Positions 44,633-56,907 of a stretch of 64,000 nucleotides of DNA are shown here, in pieces. Under the pieces are notes generated by a model. It was not told the DNA's origin. It searched no databases and worked only from the letters and a program-made list of their open reading frames with translations. A program made the position numbers and the translations under genes. Within the stretch, counting starts at the first letter, position 1. Each line of letters starts with the position of its first letter. The DNA is from Apostichopus japonicus (Eukaryota; Echinodermata; Holothuroidea; Aspidochirotida; Stichopodidae): the NCBI RefSeq assembly GCF_037975245.1, contig NC_092579.1, positions 20,898,666 to 20,962,665 of the forward strand. The letters run 5' to 3'.

Positions 44633-45884
44633 GCTAATTTTAAAGTCTTTTATAAACATATTAAGGGTAAGTTACTTTTATAGTCCACTGCAATCTACCA
44701 GGAACAAAGAAAGTCATGTTACTGTACACATAAAAGTCAGAGGTTTGCAAAACCAACAATGCAATATTAAGTACTTTTAAAACTGGGACCAAAAGTATCA
44801 ATTTCTGGTTTTTGCCTTTTTTTCTGCAAGTTGTGACTTTTACTTATAAATGCATAAGTGCAATGCATGGATCTTTCAGAGTGTTACTACCTACACTTAC
44901 AAGCAAGAAGTTGAAGCCATACTTGTACTATAAAGCACCCTTAAAATTTGTTATTCGAAAAATAAGTTATTCCCTAATTGTTGAATATAAGCCTGTAAAC
45001 TTAAGATACTCTTGAATTCAAGAGTTTCATCAAACAAGTTACATTAATTAGTAAGCAAGGTAAGTAATGATTCTGTTTGACTCACATCAAAAATGTTTTT
45101 CTAACAACTGTTTGCTTGAACACTTTGCAGTATTAGTTACTTTGTTGTTATGCTACAAACTAGCAATGGAAATTTCTGACATTAAAAGGTACCGTTGGAA
45201 ATTAGCATAATCATGCCATTTTGAGATGCGTCAGAGTTTTTGATGTTTTATCTATATTCAGTAGATATAAAGTAGATAAGAGTGTACTGTTTGTTTGTGA
45301 GTTGAGTGGAACCGGAACGTTTCAAGCATTTTATCAAAGCCAAATGAAATGGAAATACAACAAACATGAATTCACTTCTAAACAGATTGTACACAAAAGT
45401 AGCAAATGCCATGACCCTTTCCCCATAACTCTTTTTCTCCATTTTTTCCCCTTGGTTTTCCCTTGGAGGAGAAGCGACAACAGAACCTATTAATTTAATT
45501 TAACCTCTCTTTACTCCCTATCAATTTACACCTCTAGGACTGAAATAAAGCCATTAACTACTTGACAAATTATTTTGATATTAATCATTTTCAAAAAGAA
45601 CCTTCCCTGAATGCTTTATCCTTAACATGATACCAAGAAATTTATATCATACTTGTACTTTGTGACCAGTCCCAACCGACCCCCAACCCCCCCCCCCCCT
45701 CGTCTGCACCCTATCAAGTGTAATATATATGCTATTTTTAGCAACTACCTCAGCCATCTTCCTTCAATGCCAACCTTTCAAGTCTATTGCAAGCTGCTAC
45801 AATCATCAATGAGTGATTGCAATTAGGTCACCACAAGGAGACATCTATCAATAATTTAGTCAACCAGAAAAGGTTGCTCCTTTT

Positions 45885-46837
45885 TCAAGACTTTGCGACC
45901 TTATCATCAAAGTTAAATTTAAACTCCCCTCCTCCTAACGACAACTCCACCTGTGGATTCATACTTTCTTTCTGATTTTCTTGATCATTTTCGCCTTCTT
46001 CTTTCTCCTTGTCCTCTCCTACGAGTTCAGACACCTTCTTTTTCTTCTTCTTTCTGTTCCGCCTCTTCTTTTTGCCTTCCTTCGCCGAGATGCCCTCGAT
46101 GACGGGGGAATTACCTCCCTCCGTGAGGGGCATCCCCACCACCTTCTCTACCTCCTTGTTATCTTCATTCCTTCGGTTCTTTGCGGATTCGTCCTTCTCC
46201 GTTGTCGTACCCACTTCCTTCTCTCCTTCTTGTCCCTTTTCCTCTTCTTCGATCTGAAAATCGAATCTGAAAGTTTGGCAAGACTGGGGCTGAGAGGAAG
46301 GGGTGAGTTCGTGAGATGAGAGAGATGAAGATGAAGACGTGGTAGGTGGGTTGAAGGAATCCGAGCTGACGGTACTGACTATGCTATGAGTGGGCGATTC
46401 CCTCTCAACTGATGCTAGAAGATGCTGGTGATCCCCGGCGACCTCAGAGTTTCTCGTCTCGTTTTCACCGATTGAAACCGATCCTCCTCCTCCCTCCCCA
46501 GCGGTCGGCACTTGACAGTGTTCCTCAGCATGATTCGCTGAATCTTGCTGCTCATTTATAATTTTATTATCCACAGACTCTGCTGTACTAGACTCCCCCT
46601 CAATTTCCCTATGTTTATCCTTGTATTCTTCCGAAGGTTCAACGGAAACTGCTCCTGTTATCGCCTTCCCTCCTCCCCCTCCTGCCTCTTCCTCCGTCGG
46701 GGATAGAGACGGCGCGTAAGCCGCCGGGGAGCTCACCGAACGCTGGTGCAAACCGAGTCCAGATGACTTTCTGAAGAAGGTGGCTTGGTTGATTACTTTT
46801 GGCGCCACCTTACAGATGTTCGTCTTGCTTGCCATTG
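45885..46837 (-). CDS. DUF4615 gene, large last exon
   Basis: 953 nt after acceptor ATCTCGATAG. With G from the previous exon the first codon is GCA, giving HLAAMASKTNICKVAPKVIN. Low-complexity acidic, serine-rich and basic segments follow, and the FKFNFDDKVAKS terminus closes it. The plus-strand open frames opposite are reverse shadows of GAA/AAG-rich codons. Confidence 0.85.
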
Positions 46838-49800
46838 CTATCGAGATGGAAAATAAAGGTCGCAATATTACCGAGTTTCACAACATTAAGAGTATTTCGT
46901 TTCCAATATTTTTCGATAACTGAAGATCGACAACAAATTGGAAATGATGTCTTGTGTACAGGAATTTTCCTTCAAAACATTTCAGCCAAAGCTTATTTTC
47001 CTTCTGTTTCAGATCCTTCCTTTACAAATTTAAATATGGAATTCTTTAAAACTATCAATTGTTTTCAAAGCATTATGGCTATCACAATTTTAAAGATTTT
47101 GATTGAACCGTCCTATAGTACTCATGCTTTGTAAGCATTTTAAGTTAATTTTCAAGTATAAAATAGGACACCTTCCAGACTAGACCATGATCACTAGTAT
47201 TCCCAGTGTGTGGTGGGTTTAACCCCCTTTGTTTCCTCACCACCCCCCCCCCCCTCCAAGATGCCACCTTGCAAATTTCACTTTGACACCAACTTGTTGT
47301 CCAAAATTCTTCCTGCTGACCCCACCAAACAATACAGATTTAAGAATCAAACAGTTTTAGAACAAAATCATTTTGTTTGAAATCTCCAAAAAGTTAGCTC
47401 TTTATACATGATTTGACTTTCCTATCCAATATACTTGCCATTAGTTCTTCTACATAGTTCATACGTTTTCAATCTCTAGTAATGATCAGAGAGACACAAG
47501 ACTAGTTATAGTCGCCTTTTGTCGACAAATCCATTTTTTTCCCACATGTAAACAAAAAAAACAAGGCACTACTGAAACAAATCCTCTTTCTTCCAAAATT
47601 TGGTACGTTTAGCAGTTTTTTTAAATGGCAAACTTCACGCTACAGATAGAAGAGTTTGGCCTGCGTATGTGAGAAATCAGCTCCCATCTTTTAATAAGAA
47701 GGGTAGACACTCCATACTGTTATATAGTGAATGAAGTCATTTCAGCCAAAATGTTTTGTTTTTTCTTGAAATGAATGTTCAGTCAAGGATTTGAAAAAAA
47801 TTAAAAAGGCATATTCCCATAGCGGAAGTTGCTTGTTTAATCAAAAAAGCTGGATATTTTGCAGCTATCTTTACATCAAAACAACATCCTCATATGGCAA
47901 GGATATGAATTTTTTAAATCTGGTGATGTTTTTTTTTTTTTTGGCATTTGGCAACAGCCAAGTAAATGACTCAGCCAAAATGTTGTTTTTTCTTGATAGT
48001 TTATTTAAATCCTTTTATAAATCCATAGAGAAGAATAATATTTCTACTAAACAGGGTAGTTTGATGGATCTCTAAATATATGAAAACAAAACATTGACAG
48101 GTAGCAAAAATTCCCAATTATCTTTGACTTCAAGGATAAATCACCAAGAAGTTGATCATCTAGTGAAGTATCAAAAAACATCTGACAGACCACAAACTGT
48201 GATCCACTGCCTAAGGGTACAGAAGACTTCAGCCCAGGGTTTCCCTAACTTTATCCCCCCACGAACCCCCTGTGGATGTCAGAGTTGTCCACAAACCCCC
48301 AACTTTTCGAGACATGATCTGAGTCATTATTATACTATAATACGCATAACAGTGCTTCGTAAAAGATCAAGTTCAAAGTGTAAATTGCAAAAAAAAAAAG
48401 TGTTTGTCGATAGGTACAACTTTTGTACATTAATACTAAATTATATGATATATCAGATTTTAGTTCAACAAAAAGTACTCTAGTTTTGACTTACAGAAAT
48501 GTCTCACGAACCCCCTGGGATGGACTCACGCACCCCCTGGGGGTTCATGCACCCCAGTTTAAGGGAACCCCTGCTTTAGCCAGTCAAAATGGGTTACATT
48601 CAATCAGCCGTATATCTCAAGATATGAATGGAAAACTGTGTCAATTCTTTTTCTCTTTTAAGAGTTGGTTACATTGTCTGCGATAAGAATTTCCCTAAAG
48701 AACAAAGTTTTGAAGCTTTCTCGGACAGTTTTTGAGAATATCTCATTTCAGTGACAGAGCCTGACCTGGGAATTTTGTTACCACAAAGTGAATTATTTTC
48801 AGTTCCACTTTTATAATCCTTTGAAAAACTAATGATGAGAAAGAGGTTTACATCCTGTATTCTCCGAAACTACTCTTGGTCGCCTCTCCTTGACAAGCGT
48901 CACCTCATCAAAGGTGATGAAAGACTGAGGCGTCCTATATTAATCACAGCGTAACCAGGATGCAGAACGCTGTCACTAAGGTACTGTATATGTAAACCAT
49001 CACGTTTGCACTTTACATCATCGTGCGAACATCATGATATATTCATGGAGTGACAAAATTCTGGAACAAGATAGCAAAGGGATGGAGGCTGGAAGGTGGG
49101 GGGGGGGGGGAGGGAGGGATGATACTAAATGGGTGGATCAATGCATGGTAATTAGAGAGAAGCCTATGCAGGGAATGCAAATGGTTGTAGAGTCCTGATG
49201 GGCTGCCATTAAATATTGATATACTTAATATATTTATGCAAAAGATCCTAATTTGAATGTTACGTTATGTTATATTATGTTATGGCAGGTTGTCAGAGCA
49301 TACTTCATATACCTTCCATTTCCTCTAAATTTTGATAACAATGCAGACTAAATTTTGTAAACAATGCCTCCAGTTGGTTCTTGCAGTTATGTTGTTACTT
49401 TGCTGAACAATGTTCCATATTGCTCTACATCGTTCCACTGGGTTAAATAGCAAGCTACCGTAGAGGGTGAATAGAGTTAAAATGTCACCCGAGTTGGGTA
49501 AAGATGACAGCAACATGGCGCAGTAGTGCAGCATGCTGTAGTAATGCATCATGGCACAGTAGTTCACTGAATACACAACACAAATTTAACCGTATGCCTT
49601 TCCTTTCAATCTGATGTAAATACCTTTTCTTTTCAGCAATTTACTTCTCAGCAATGAAAGCTCCTACAAATAACAGGAGTCAGATCATAATCCTTTAACA
49701 TAATATTTTCTGAGGACTAAAACTGCTGTTATAATCTAAGAACCTCCCAAGACTCACCGGCCAAATGCTTCTTTTCTTCCTGTAACATCTTGCTACGATA

Positions 49801-52800
49801 GTCACCAAAGGTCGCCCTCATCACTTGACGTTTCTTGGCTATAGGTGCCTTAGGCGACTTCAGCGTACGGAGTACTCTCTCAACCTCTTGTGCTGCGTGG
49901 GATGAAAGAATGACAATTATAAACATCTTCTCTGGATCAAACAAGATCTTTGTAAGTGATATATCTCTCTGACAGACACCTTAATTCACCCATGGGACGT
50001 GTTAATTTTCTTTGACCTCACAGGAAAGGCTAGAATAGATCTTTACCAAGATTAAGGGCACATTTGAGAGGTTCAACAGTTCAAAAAGGCAGCAGATTCT
50101 TAATTTTTATTTGCCCCCCGAAATGATTTACAAATCTCCGAATGGATTGCTTAATATGGCAGAGGTTTACTGTATTTGTCATCACTAATTACAGTCAATT
50201 CCATGTACCGAGAGAGCTCGCTTGAATAAATTGTTGTATGCATGTCGTCTTGCAGACGAGATACTGTATATATACTAAAACTGAAACCTGTAGCCAAATC
50301 TTAAATTTGTAATTTAATTTTAAAGGAGAATCAAACCCTGAGCCAGTTTTGCAGTGAACAAATACTGTGTAACTACAGAATAATATTCATACAACATACA
50401 TATGTGAAATACGTAACTAGTCAGAAAAAACATTTCCCAGAATTTTCAGGAATTTTTTCAATTATTTTTCATGTGATCTATGTATTAGCAGCCACAATGG
50501 TACCTTTCAATAATGACTGCACTTCAAGATTAGGTAAAACCCTAGGTTTTTAATTCTCCTTTACTGAAAATGATGACAATACAATATATACAATCTGAAG
50601 AAATTTATGCAAAGTTGCCGTAGTCCAAAGAGAAGACTACTGTACATCGATCTATCTATACCAATGCCACCACCCCGCCACCCCACCACCCCGGCTCTGG
50701 GCCCCTTCCTCTTGATGGCTTATTGCTTAGTTTACAAAGTCTGTACTACGACATGGAAATATGAAGACCTAACTCTAATCTTATCACCATATTTCTATAA
50801 TGAGCTAATTATATATTTCTATGAGTTATTCACAGTAATGCAACTTAAGACCAGAGTGCTTGTCGAGAGGGATACTGTATGTAGTACGAGTGAAGAAAGT
50901 AAAGGCAGTCCACAGTAATGAAAGCAGTCAAAGATACACTGTAAACAGATCAAAAAAAAAAATCTGTGTCGTCGTTTTACTGATTGTAAAGTAATGAAGT
51001 GACAGTGACATACACAATTGCAGACATAGAATTTCACAAATTTTAGCCAAATGCGAGTGCTTAAAATATCTACTTAAAGTGGCTAAAAATCAAGGTTCCC
51101 AAGTGCTGGCATGTTGCTGAATCACACCACATATCAGTGATTGTACAGTACTAGCTTATGGGAGCAGCCCAAAAATACTTTGAATAAGAAGTGCACAGCT
51201 GGGCATACAGTATGTTAGTTACGGAAATCATTCCGATTGTTTTGGGTCGACGATTGTCCACCGACATACTGCCAGAGAGTAACGCATGTGTATATTTTTC
51301 TACAGGCAAATGGAAAGATCCACTAGCATTAAGCCAGTACACAAATAGCCTGTCTTTTGAGGGCTGTTTAGTACCCAGGACAAAATTTATACTCATTTTG
51401 CTATCCCTCATGTATAAAACTTTTTGAACAATGGCAGTACTACTGTATTGATAACTTCATATTGAATTTAAATAAAACATCATGTGTATGCAAAATAAAA
51501 AGCCTATGACCACCAAAACGTGTTCACAAGCCCCATTTAAATGATATTTTGATGATGTTGACTCACACAGTATATTAAAAGCCCAATAAGAGAAAATGAA
51601 AATGTGAGTTTTTCTGTAAACTTAATTACTGCCCTGTTTCTTCAGAAGCATAAATGGTCATACAGTATTTGCTGCTCCCACCCACTTTTTGGAATATAAA
51701 TTTACAGTACATTTAACGTGAGTCTCTACACTGGATGGAGGGGGAGGGGAGGGGAGGGGGAGTGGAGGGGAGGGGCAGGGGGAAGGGTAAGAAGAGGGCC
51801 TGAGAGAAAGGGACTGATCCACATGAAGCAGATCAAGGCTCCGCCTAAACTTCCCATAGAGGGAGCCATCATAGTGCACGTTTAAATACTGACCTTGCTG
51901 CATGTTTAACGCACAGATTCTTGCATTTATAATTTTCTATCACAACATTGACAACAAACTGTGCTTCCCAAACCAGTCTCCAGGCATGAATGTACAGTAA
52001 GTGACAGGTACAAATATAACTCACATTAGTTGCTTGAATATTTTTTCATCCATGTAACTGCACTTGACATTGCAAATACTGTAACCATGGCAACAACTCG
52101 ATCAAACTTTCAAAGTAGCATATGAGGAGAAATCTACAGTTAATGTAACAAGGACGTTACCGTTAGTTTACTATCTGCAATCGCATGAAAATGTAATGAT
52201 TAAAAGAAACAACGAAATATGAAAAAAAAAGGAGGTAAATGCAGGCTTAAGAGCAATTCAGTTTCTCGTCAAGAACTCCCTTAAGAGTGATTTCCTTCTG
52301 TACACACTCTCGGAAACGATGGGTAACAGCATAAATTTGAATGTCTAATGGCGTTATTCTGGATCAGGGAGGACTGTACCGAGATATTTGGTCTTCATAT
52401 GTTATAGACCGAGAAAGAAGATAATTATGAGAACTTGTAATGTTTCATCAATCTAGCCATTCCAGAAAGATTCAAGAATCAAGATGTCTTGATATCTTCA
52501 GCTTTAACATACTTTATCTCTGGAGTGCTCCTTTAAATTAGCCAACTTCAGTTGACAATGACAGCTCTCTAGTACAGGTCTAAATATAGCTGATTCATCC
52601 CTTTATTTTAAAAATTGTAATAACTCATTCTATTATGTTATTGTATACAACCACAAATAGAGCACCCTAGAATGACATTCAACACTACATGTCCTTGCTA
52701 ATTTTGAAACGAATTGTAAGATATATTCTTTGAGGAAATGAATTCTTATGTTGTTCTGTTGACCTTTGTATTGCATTGGAAGAACTGATCTAACGCTCTG

Positions 52801-53341
52801 TGGGTTAGACTTCTCTGAAGTAGTCCAGTCACTGTAACTGACGAGCCTCAGATATATTAAAGGGTCATTTCCTCTAAGTTAAAGTGCTACAGAAATACAA
52901 CCTATAAAGGGTAAAGGGCAATACACTTTGATCATGAACTTAACGCCCTGAGTCGATCAATCTTTGCCCTCAGAAAATATATATATTAATTGTATACCAG
53001 TACTAGCAGTGTAAATGCTTTATGGTATTTAGCATTTACCAATGACAACAAACAATTTTCTACATTTTTATTATTAAGGGCTCTCTCTTTTTATTTTTTT
53101 CCTCCAGCTCAATGTTGACAGTCAGAGCATCTGTTTGTAATGTTACATGTTAGATCAGGTTAATGTACATCACATTGACCGACGGCTGCTTGATGTTTGA
53201 ATGGTCATCCCTTTGACCATCAATATAACTGGAAGGCTTTGGAAGCATACCTTGTTTTGGGTTTGGCTTCATATTTGCAAGACCCATCTCTAATTGTTGT
53301 ATACACCAGCATAGTTCCTTCTGGAATTTCTCAGCTGCAGA
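45885..53341 (-). CDS. C8orf33: DUF4615/UPF0488 (C8orf33-like) protein, last three exons
   Basis: The molecular role of this family is not established. Minus-strand exons 53341-53251, 49892-49758 and 46837-45885 join in frame (phase 0 start, then phase 1 at both junctions) to give 392 residues plus stop. The conserved core is WCIQQLEMGL (12-21), KPNPKQ, RTLKSPKAP, KKRQVMRATFGDYRSKM (50-66), matching human C8orf33 WCVEQLELGL .. PTPKQ .. IRTLRS .. KRQLMHSLFGDYRAQM. The last exon adds about 317 residues, far more than the short human tail. It is rich in Ser, Glu and Lys, with a polybasic KKKRRNRKKKKKK block (~331-343, a possible nuclear signal), FRFDFQIEEEE and a C-terminal FKFNFD like the family's EFRFNF. 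Upstream exons, including the start codon, were not identified between 53342 and the window end. Confidence 0.85.
48235..48573. mobile_element. hAT-type MITE in a DUF4615 intron
   Basis: 339 bp with ends CAGGGTTTCCCTAAC and, reverse-complemented, CAGGGGTTCCCTTAAAC. Inside both ends there are further inverted CACGAACCCCCTG / CAGGGGGTTCATG blocks. Flanks CTTCAGCC (48227-48234) and CTTTAGCC (48574-48581) are an 8-bp duplication with one mismatch. Non-autonomous. Confidence 0.85.
49097..49118. repeat. Poly-G/GGGA run
   Basis: An unbroken G run of about a dozen bases followed by AGGGAGGGA, which can form a G-quadruplex. One of several G or C homopolymers in the window. Confidence 0.8.
49758..49892 (-). 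CDS. DUF4615 gene, middle exon of the window (FGDYR core)
   Basis: 135 nt between acceptor CCACGCAG and donor GCCG|GTGAGT. It carries the best-conserved family block, KKRQVMRATFGDYRSKM. The phase-1 starts and ends match its neighbours. Confidence 0.88.
49893..53250 (-). other. DUF4615 gene intron
   Basis: 3.4 kb of AT-rich intron with a G-rich block at 51731-51788. No other exon or element with clear ends was seen. Confidence 0.7.
51731..51788 (+). repeat. (GGGGA)n-like G-rich block
   Basis: Repeated GGGGA/GGGGGA units (GGAGGGGGAGGGGAGGGGAG then further G4 runs) supply many consecutive G4 tracts, a strong candidate G-quadruplex. In the DUF4615 pre-mRNA, transcribed from the other strand, this is C/U-rich. 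Confidence 0.85.
53251..53341 (-). CDS. DUF4615 gene, first exon visible in the window
   Basis: 91 nt between acceptor CCACTTTTCAG (phase 0) and donor CAAG|GTATGC. It encodes SAAEKFQKELCWCIQQLEMG and LANMKPNPKQ, aligning with human C8orf33 around WCVEQLELGL. Confidence 0.87.
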
Positions 53342-55439
53342 CTGAAAAGTGGAAAAAAAAAGAAAAGTGGAAATAGTTTCAGATTTCTTCCCCGAGGAGA
53401 AAGATTTAATAGGGGATTGGGAGAGGAGGGGTGGATAAGGGGCAGAGGGAGACCTTTTTTGAAACTTCATGGAACAGCAAGAAAGCCTCCAGTGGAAGAG
53501 GAAGCAGGCAATGAGAAATATGAGACACAAAATGGACAAAAAATTTGACATTAACAATATACATCCCTGTTCAAAAGGTCTTTAACATGGGGATATGTAC
53601 TTGATATTTGATTTGCAACATTTCATCACCTCCTTTCTTCATATTAATATAAACAATATGTAAATAAGGGATTATAAAAATTAAACACAAAATTGTAATG
53701 TTTACTTCAGTACACAAACATACCTTGTGTATTATTGTAGTAAGCCAAAGACCTACAGTAGCGTGGTATTTTAATATTGAAAAGCATCGAATAATTAATC
53801 AAAATTAAGTCAAAACGAACGTTAGATACTTGACAGAACTGTAGCTACAGCATAGAAACGACTCAAATGATTACTCTACACTTAAGTCTAACCCCAAGTA
53901 AATTAACAGTCCGTACGGTACAAATAATTTCATACTCAAAAAATGCAAGCATGACAATGATGTTTCTCACAAACTCAGAGGGAATTGAAGTTGCATTTAA
54001 AAAAAACTGCCACCTTTCCTGTACACATCAGGCTTTTAAATGATACATGACCTTAGAGAAATTGGGTGGAGGGGAGGGGAGGTGAAGGGGTAGTGCAAGA
54101 ATGTTCCCAGTTATAAGGCTAGGGTAGTTCGGAGACAGGTATGAGATGAGGAATGAAGTAAATTCAAGGCATCTGGAAGCTTTAGAAATAAAGGGAAAAA
54201 ACTGAGACAGCCCTCTTTAATATGCAATCACGAAATCATAACATTTTACATATAATTTGTAGAGCTCTTCTACCGCTAACTTGCTTTGATCTTGCCCACA
54301 ATCAATTTACCAAACCCCCCCTTTTTTCAGTATTGACTATATTATCTGTCAATTTCCACACACATGACACATGTACACACATACTGGTCATGATTACACA
54401 GAGGCGATGTCACATCCCCAATCAGTTGAGCATCTTAAAGGCATGTATACTGTAGCTCCATACAGAAAGCATACACTACAGTGGTAAAGAAATGACTTGA
54501 AGACTGAAAATACACATACATCTACTCTACGTACATCCAAGTCCACATGTACTGTCTCGGTATATAGAACAACTTCATATTGAAACAAAGTACATTACGA
54601 TTATAAATCGTTAATTAATTCTAAAAAAAATTACCATATTTAAATTAAAAAACCAGCGTACACTGTGACGCACTTGATGAAGCTGTGAAGGACAACCCGA
54701 GCTACAATTTGTATGAAAATGATTTGGAACGGAAAACCCGTATTGAAAAATGAACAATGGAGGAGATGTGTGCAGATCAGAACGTCCTCTGTGAAGAACC
54801 TTCTTCAATGTTGTAAGTGGTAGAATTGAATGGAAGATGGGTCATGAGAAGTGGGGTCATATATTTTTCTTGCTGTTTTTTCTCAGCCATACGACTATTA
54901 AAATGAACTACTGTACCTATTGTAGGAAGGTACGGTATACTTAATATTACACCAGTCTGCCTGGATGAACAAAGTGTTACCTCTTCTCCTTAGAAATGAT
55001 ATCACTGGTCTCATGTGCACCATTTTGAAAGGTACTAACTGCTGTACTGCTATTACTGTGAGTGCTACTGCTACTACATTAGTGTGTTTTATACCAGTTT
55101 GTGCATAGACTTACATGTACACTGTATGTCAACAGAGAAAATCAATGTAGGAGGGACAGAACATACACAGCAGCCTTTTTAGTGTCAATGTTTACAAACT
55201 GTGCAGATCGTATCATTTCACTGCTGCCCGTTGATGATCTATAGGTAATATTAAGTTTAGAGATGGTTGTATAGCTTGCATATAAACAATAGAGTAGCAA
55301 GGAATTGTAAAAAAAAATTGCTGTAAATGATACAGAGCCTGTCCTCTGACTTGATGTAATACACTGTAAGTGTATAAATTGTACACCAACGATAAAAACA
55401 ATTTTTAGCTTTTCGATTATTTAATGATAGTTACAGATC

Positions 55440-55797
55440 CAGGGTTGTAGCTAAGAGATTGTGAGTGCTGGTTAAATAAATTTGCGAGAGCGTAGCGAGC
55501 GAAGCTCTCGCATCTCACAGCCGGGGGTCCAGGGGCCCGCTTAAGGGCCCCTGGTGGGGTCCAGGGCAACGCCCCGGTGGGGGTCGAGGGTATTTTGGTA
55601 AATAACAGAAAAAGGTGACGTTATTATCATGTTTTACGGCAAGGGAAAGATAAATTTGTTACTTTTGTTGTATTTCACAAGCATTTTACTATTTTTTTGT
55701 GCCGGCCGGTGGACTTTTTATTCACTTCCAATGCCGGCCGGCAGGCGTGAGTGGCAGTTACCACCGGCCGCCGCCGGCCGGCATGGCTATAACCCTG
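55440..55797. mobile_element. hAT-type MITE with GC-rich interior
   Basis: 358 bp with ends CAGGGTTGTAGCTA and, reverse-complemented, CAGGGTTATAGCCA. The exact 8-bp duplication TACAGATC flanks it (55432-55439, 55798-55805). The interior has GCGAGAGCGTAGCGAGCGAA, GGGGCCC-type blocks and repeated GCCGGCCGG near the right end, unlike the surrounding AT-rich DNA. No transposase. Confidence 0.92.
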
Positions 55798-56822
55798 TAC
55801 AGATCTATAACATTAAAAACTTCTATAAATTTACAGTCAAAAATATCATTTTGAAAATTGGTGCATTGCAATTGATCTAGTAAAGATAAAATTTAGTTAA
55901 TAAATTAACTGGAATTTTGTAATCATATATTTATGAAGTGAAATTATTAATGGAACTGAACTACTTGCACCCATTTCTCTCACAGGAAGATCAATGAAGC
56001 CAAACTAAATGTACTTAACTACTACTAATTTTAAGTTATCAATATGAGCACATCTGGATATAAAATAACTGTCACCCTTGGCATTTTGGTAATAACTCAT
56101 CTTCTGTAGATCCATTACTATGTCAGTAGAACTGAGTCTCTTATACTGTACAGCTTGCATGATGGGCCGCCTATTGAGTTACAGTAAAAGTCAGTATTTT
56201 GAGGTTAGGTGACATTGCTATCAAAATAAATAATTCTGTTCACAAAAATGAGGGCAACTGCCCTGTGGGGCATACTGTAGGATAGGAGGAATTAGAGGGT
56301 AAGCACTGAGTGATTTATCTTCTGAATGGTAGAAAGTGGGTGGTGTCCCGAAAGTGGGATATATTGGGGGGGGCTAAGTGAAAACATTTCTAGTCAGGTA
56401 CATAGAAGACAAAAGTGCATGTTTACCCTGGAGAATGGAGACAGGAGAAAAGTAAGTACAACCCTTCCCCACCCCCCCACCCACACCTCCATTTCACGTC
56501 TCCTCCTCCCTTCCCACTCAACTGAATTCTTTTTGCTGGAAAAATGCATTTAAATCAACAAATTATGTCCACTTTGAAGTAAGCTGAGCAAATTTGTCAA
56601 CTTTTGACTTCCTGAACAGATTATTTAGTTCCAAAAAAATACTCATTTATCCAAATTTCTAGTCATTCTTCTTCATCCTTTAGAATGAGTATAAAAAACA
56701 AAACAAACATGTATGATTTAAACTCTGTACTGTTGGCCAGATAATCACATCAGAAATCAAACATATATAAAGCAACAAATTGAACAAAATTCATTCTCCA
56801 AAGTTGTTATAATATCATTCCT

Positions 56823-56823
<1 letters not shown>

Positions 56824-56895
<72 letters not shown>

Positions 56896-56907
56896 TACTA
56901 CTACTAC
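56824..56907. repeat. (CTA)n trinucleotide microsatellite
   Basis: About 27 CTA/TAC units with one TTC interruption near 56891. Confidence 0.93.

Larger units (their letters stand above)
37079..45884. other. Intergenic region upstream of the MOLO1-like gene
   Basis: 8.8 kb between the 5' end of the MOLO1-like gene and the 3' end of the DUF4615 gene, both on the minus strand. It contains a U2-like repeat (39619), AT/AC microsatellites (40025, 44250), a C/G-rich dispersed repeat (40928, 42108) and a 126-bp tandem duplication (44347). No protein-coding exon or RNA gene was recognised. The MOLO1-like promoter should lie near 37100-37400, but no clear TATA box was identified. Confidence 0.6.
46838..49757 (-). 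other. DUF4615 gene intron
   Basis: 2.9 kb holding the hAT MITE at 48235 and a G run at 49097. Nothing else recognisable. Confidence 0.7.

Noticed and set aside
45981-46319. Plus-strand 112-aa frame rich in F, L and R
   Set aside because: Antisense shadow of the GAA/AAG-rich last exon of the DUF4615 gene.
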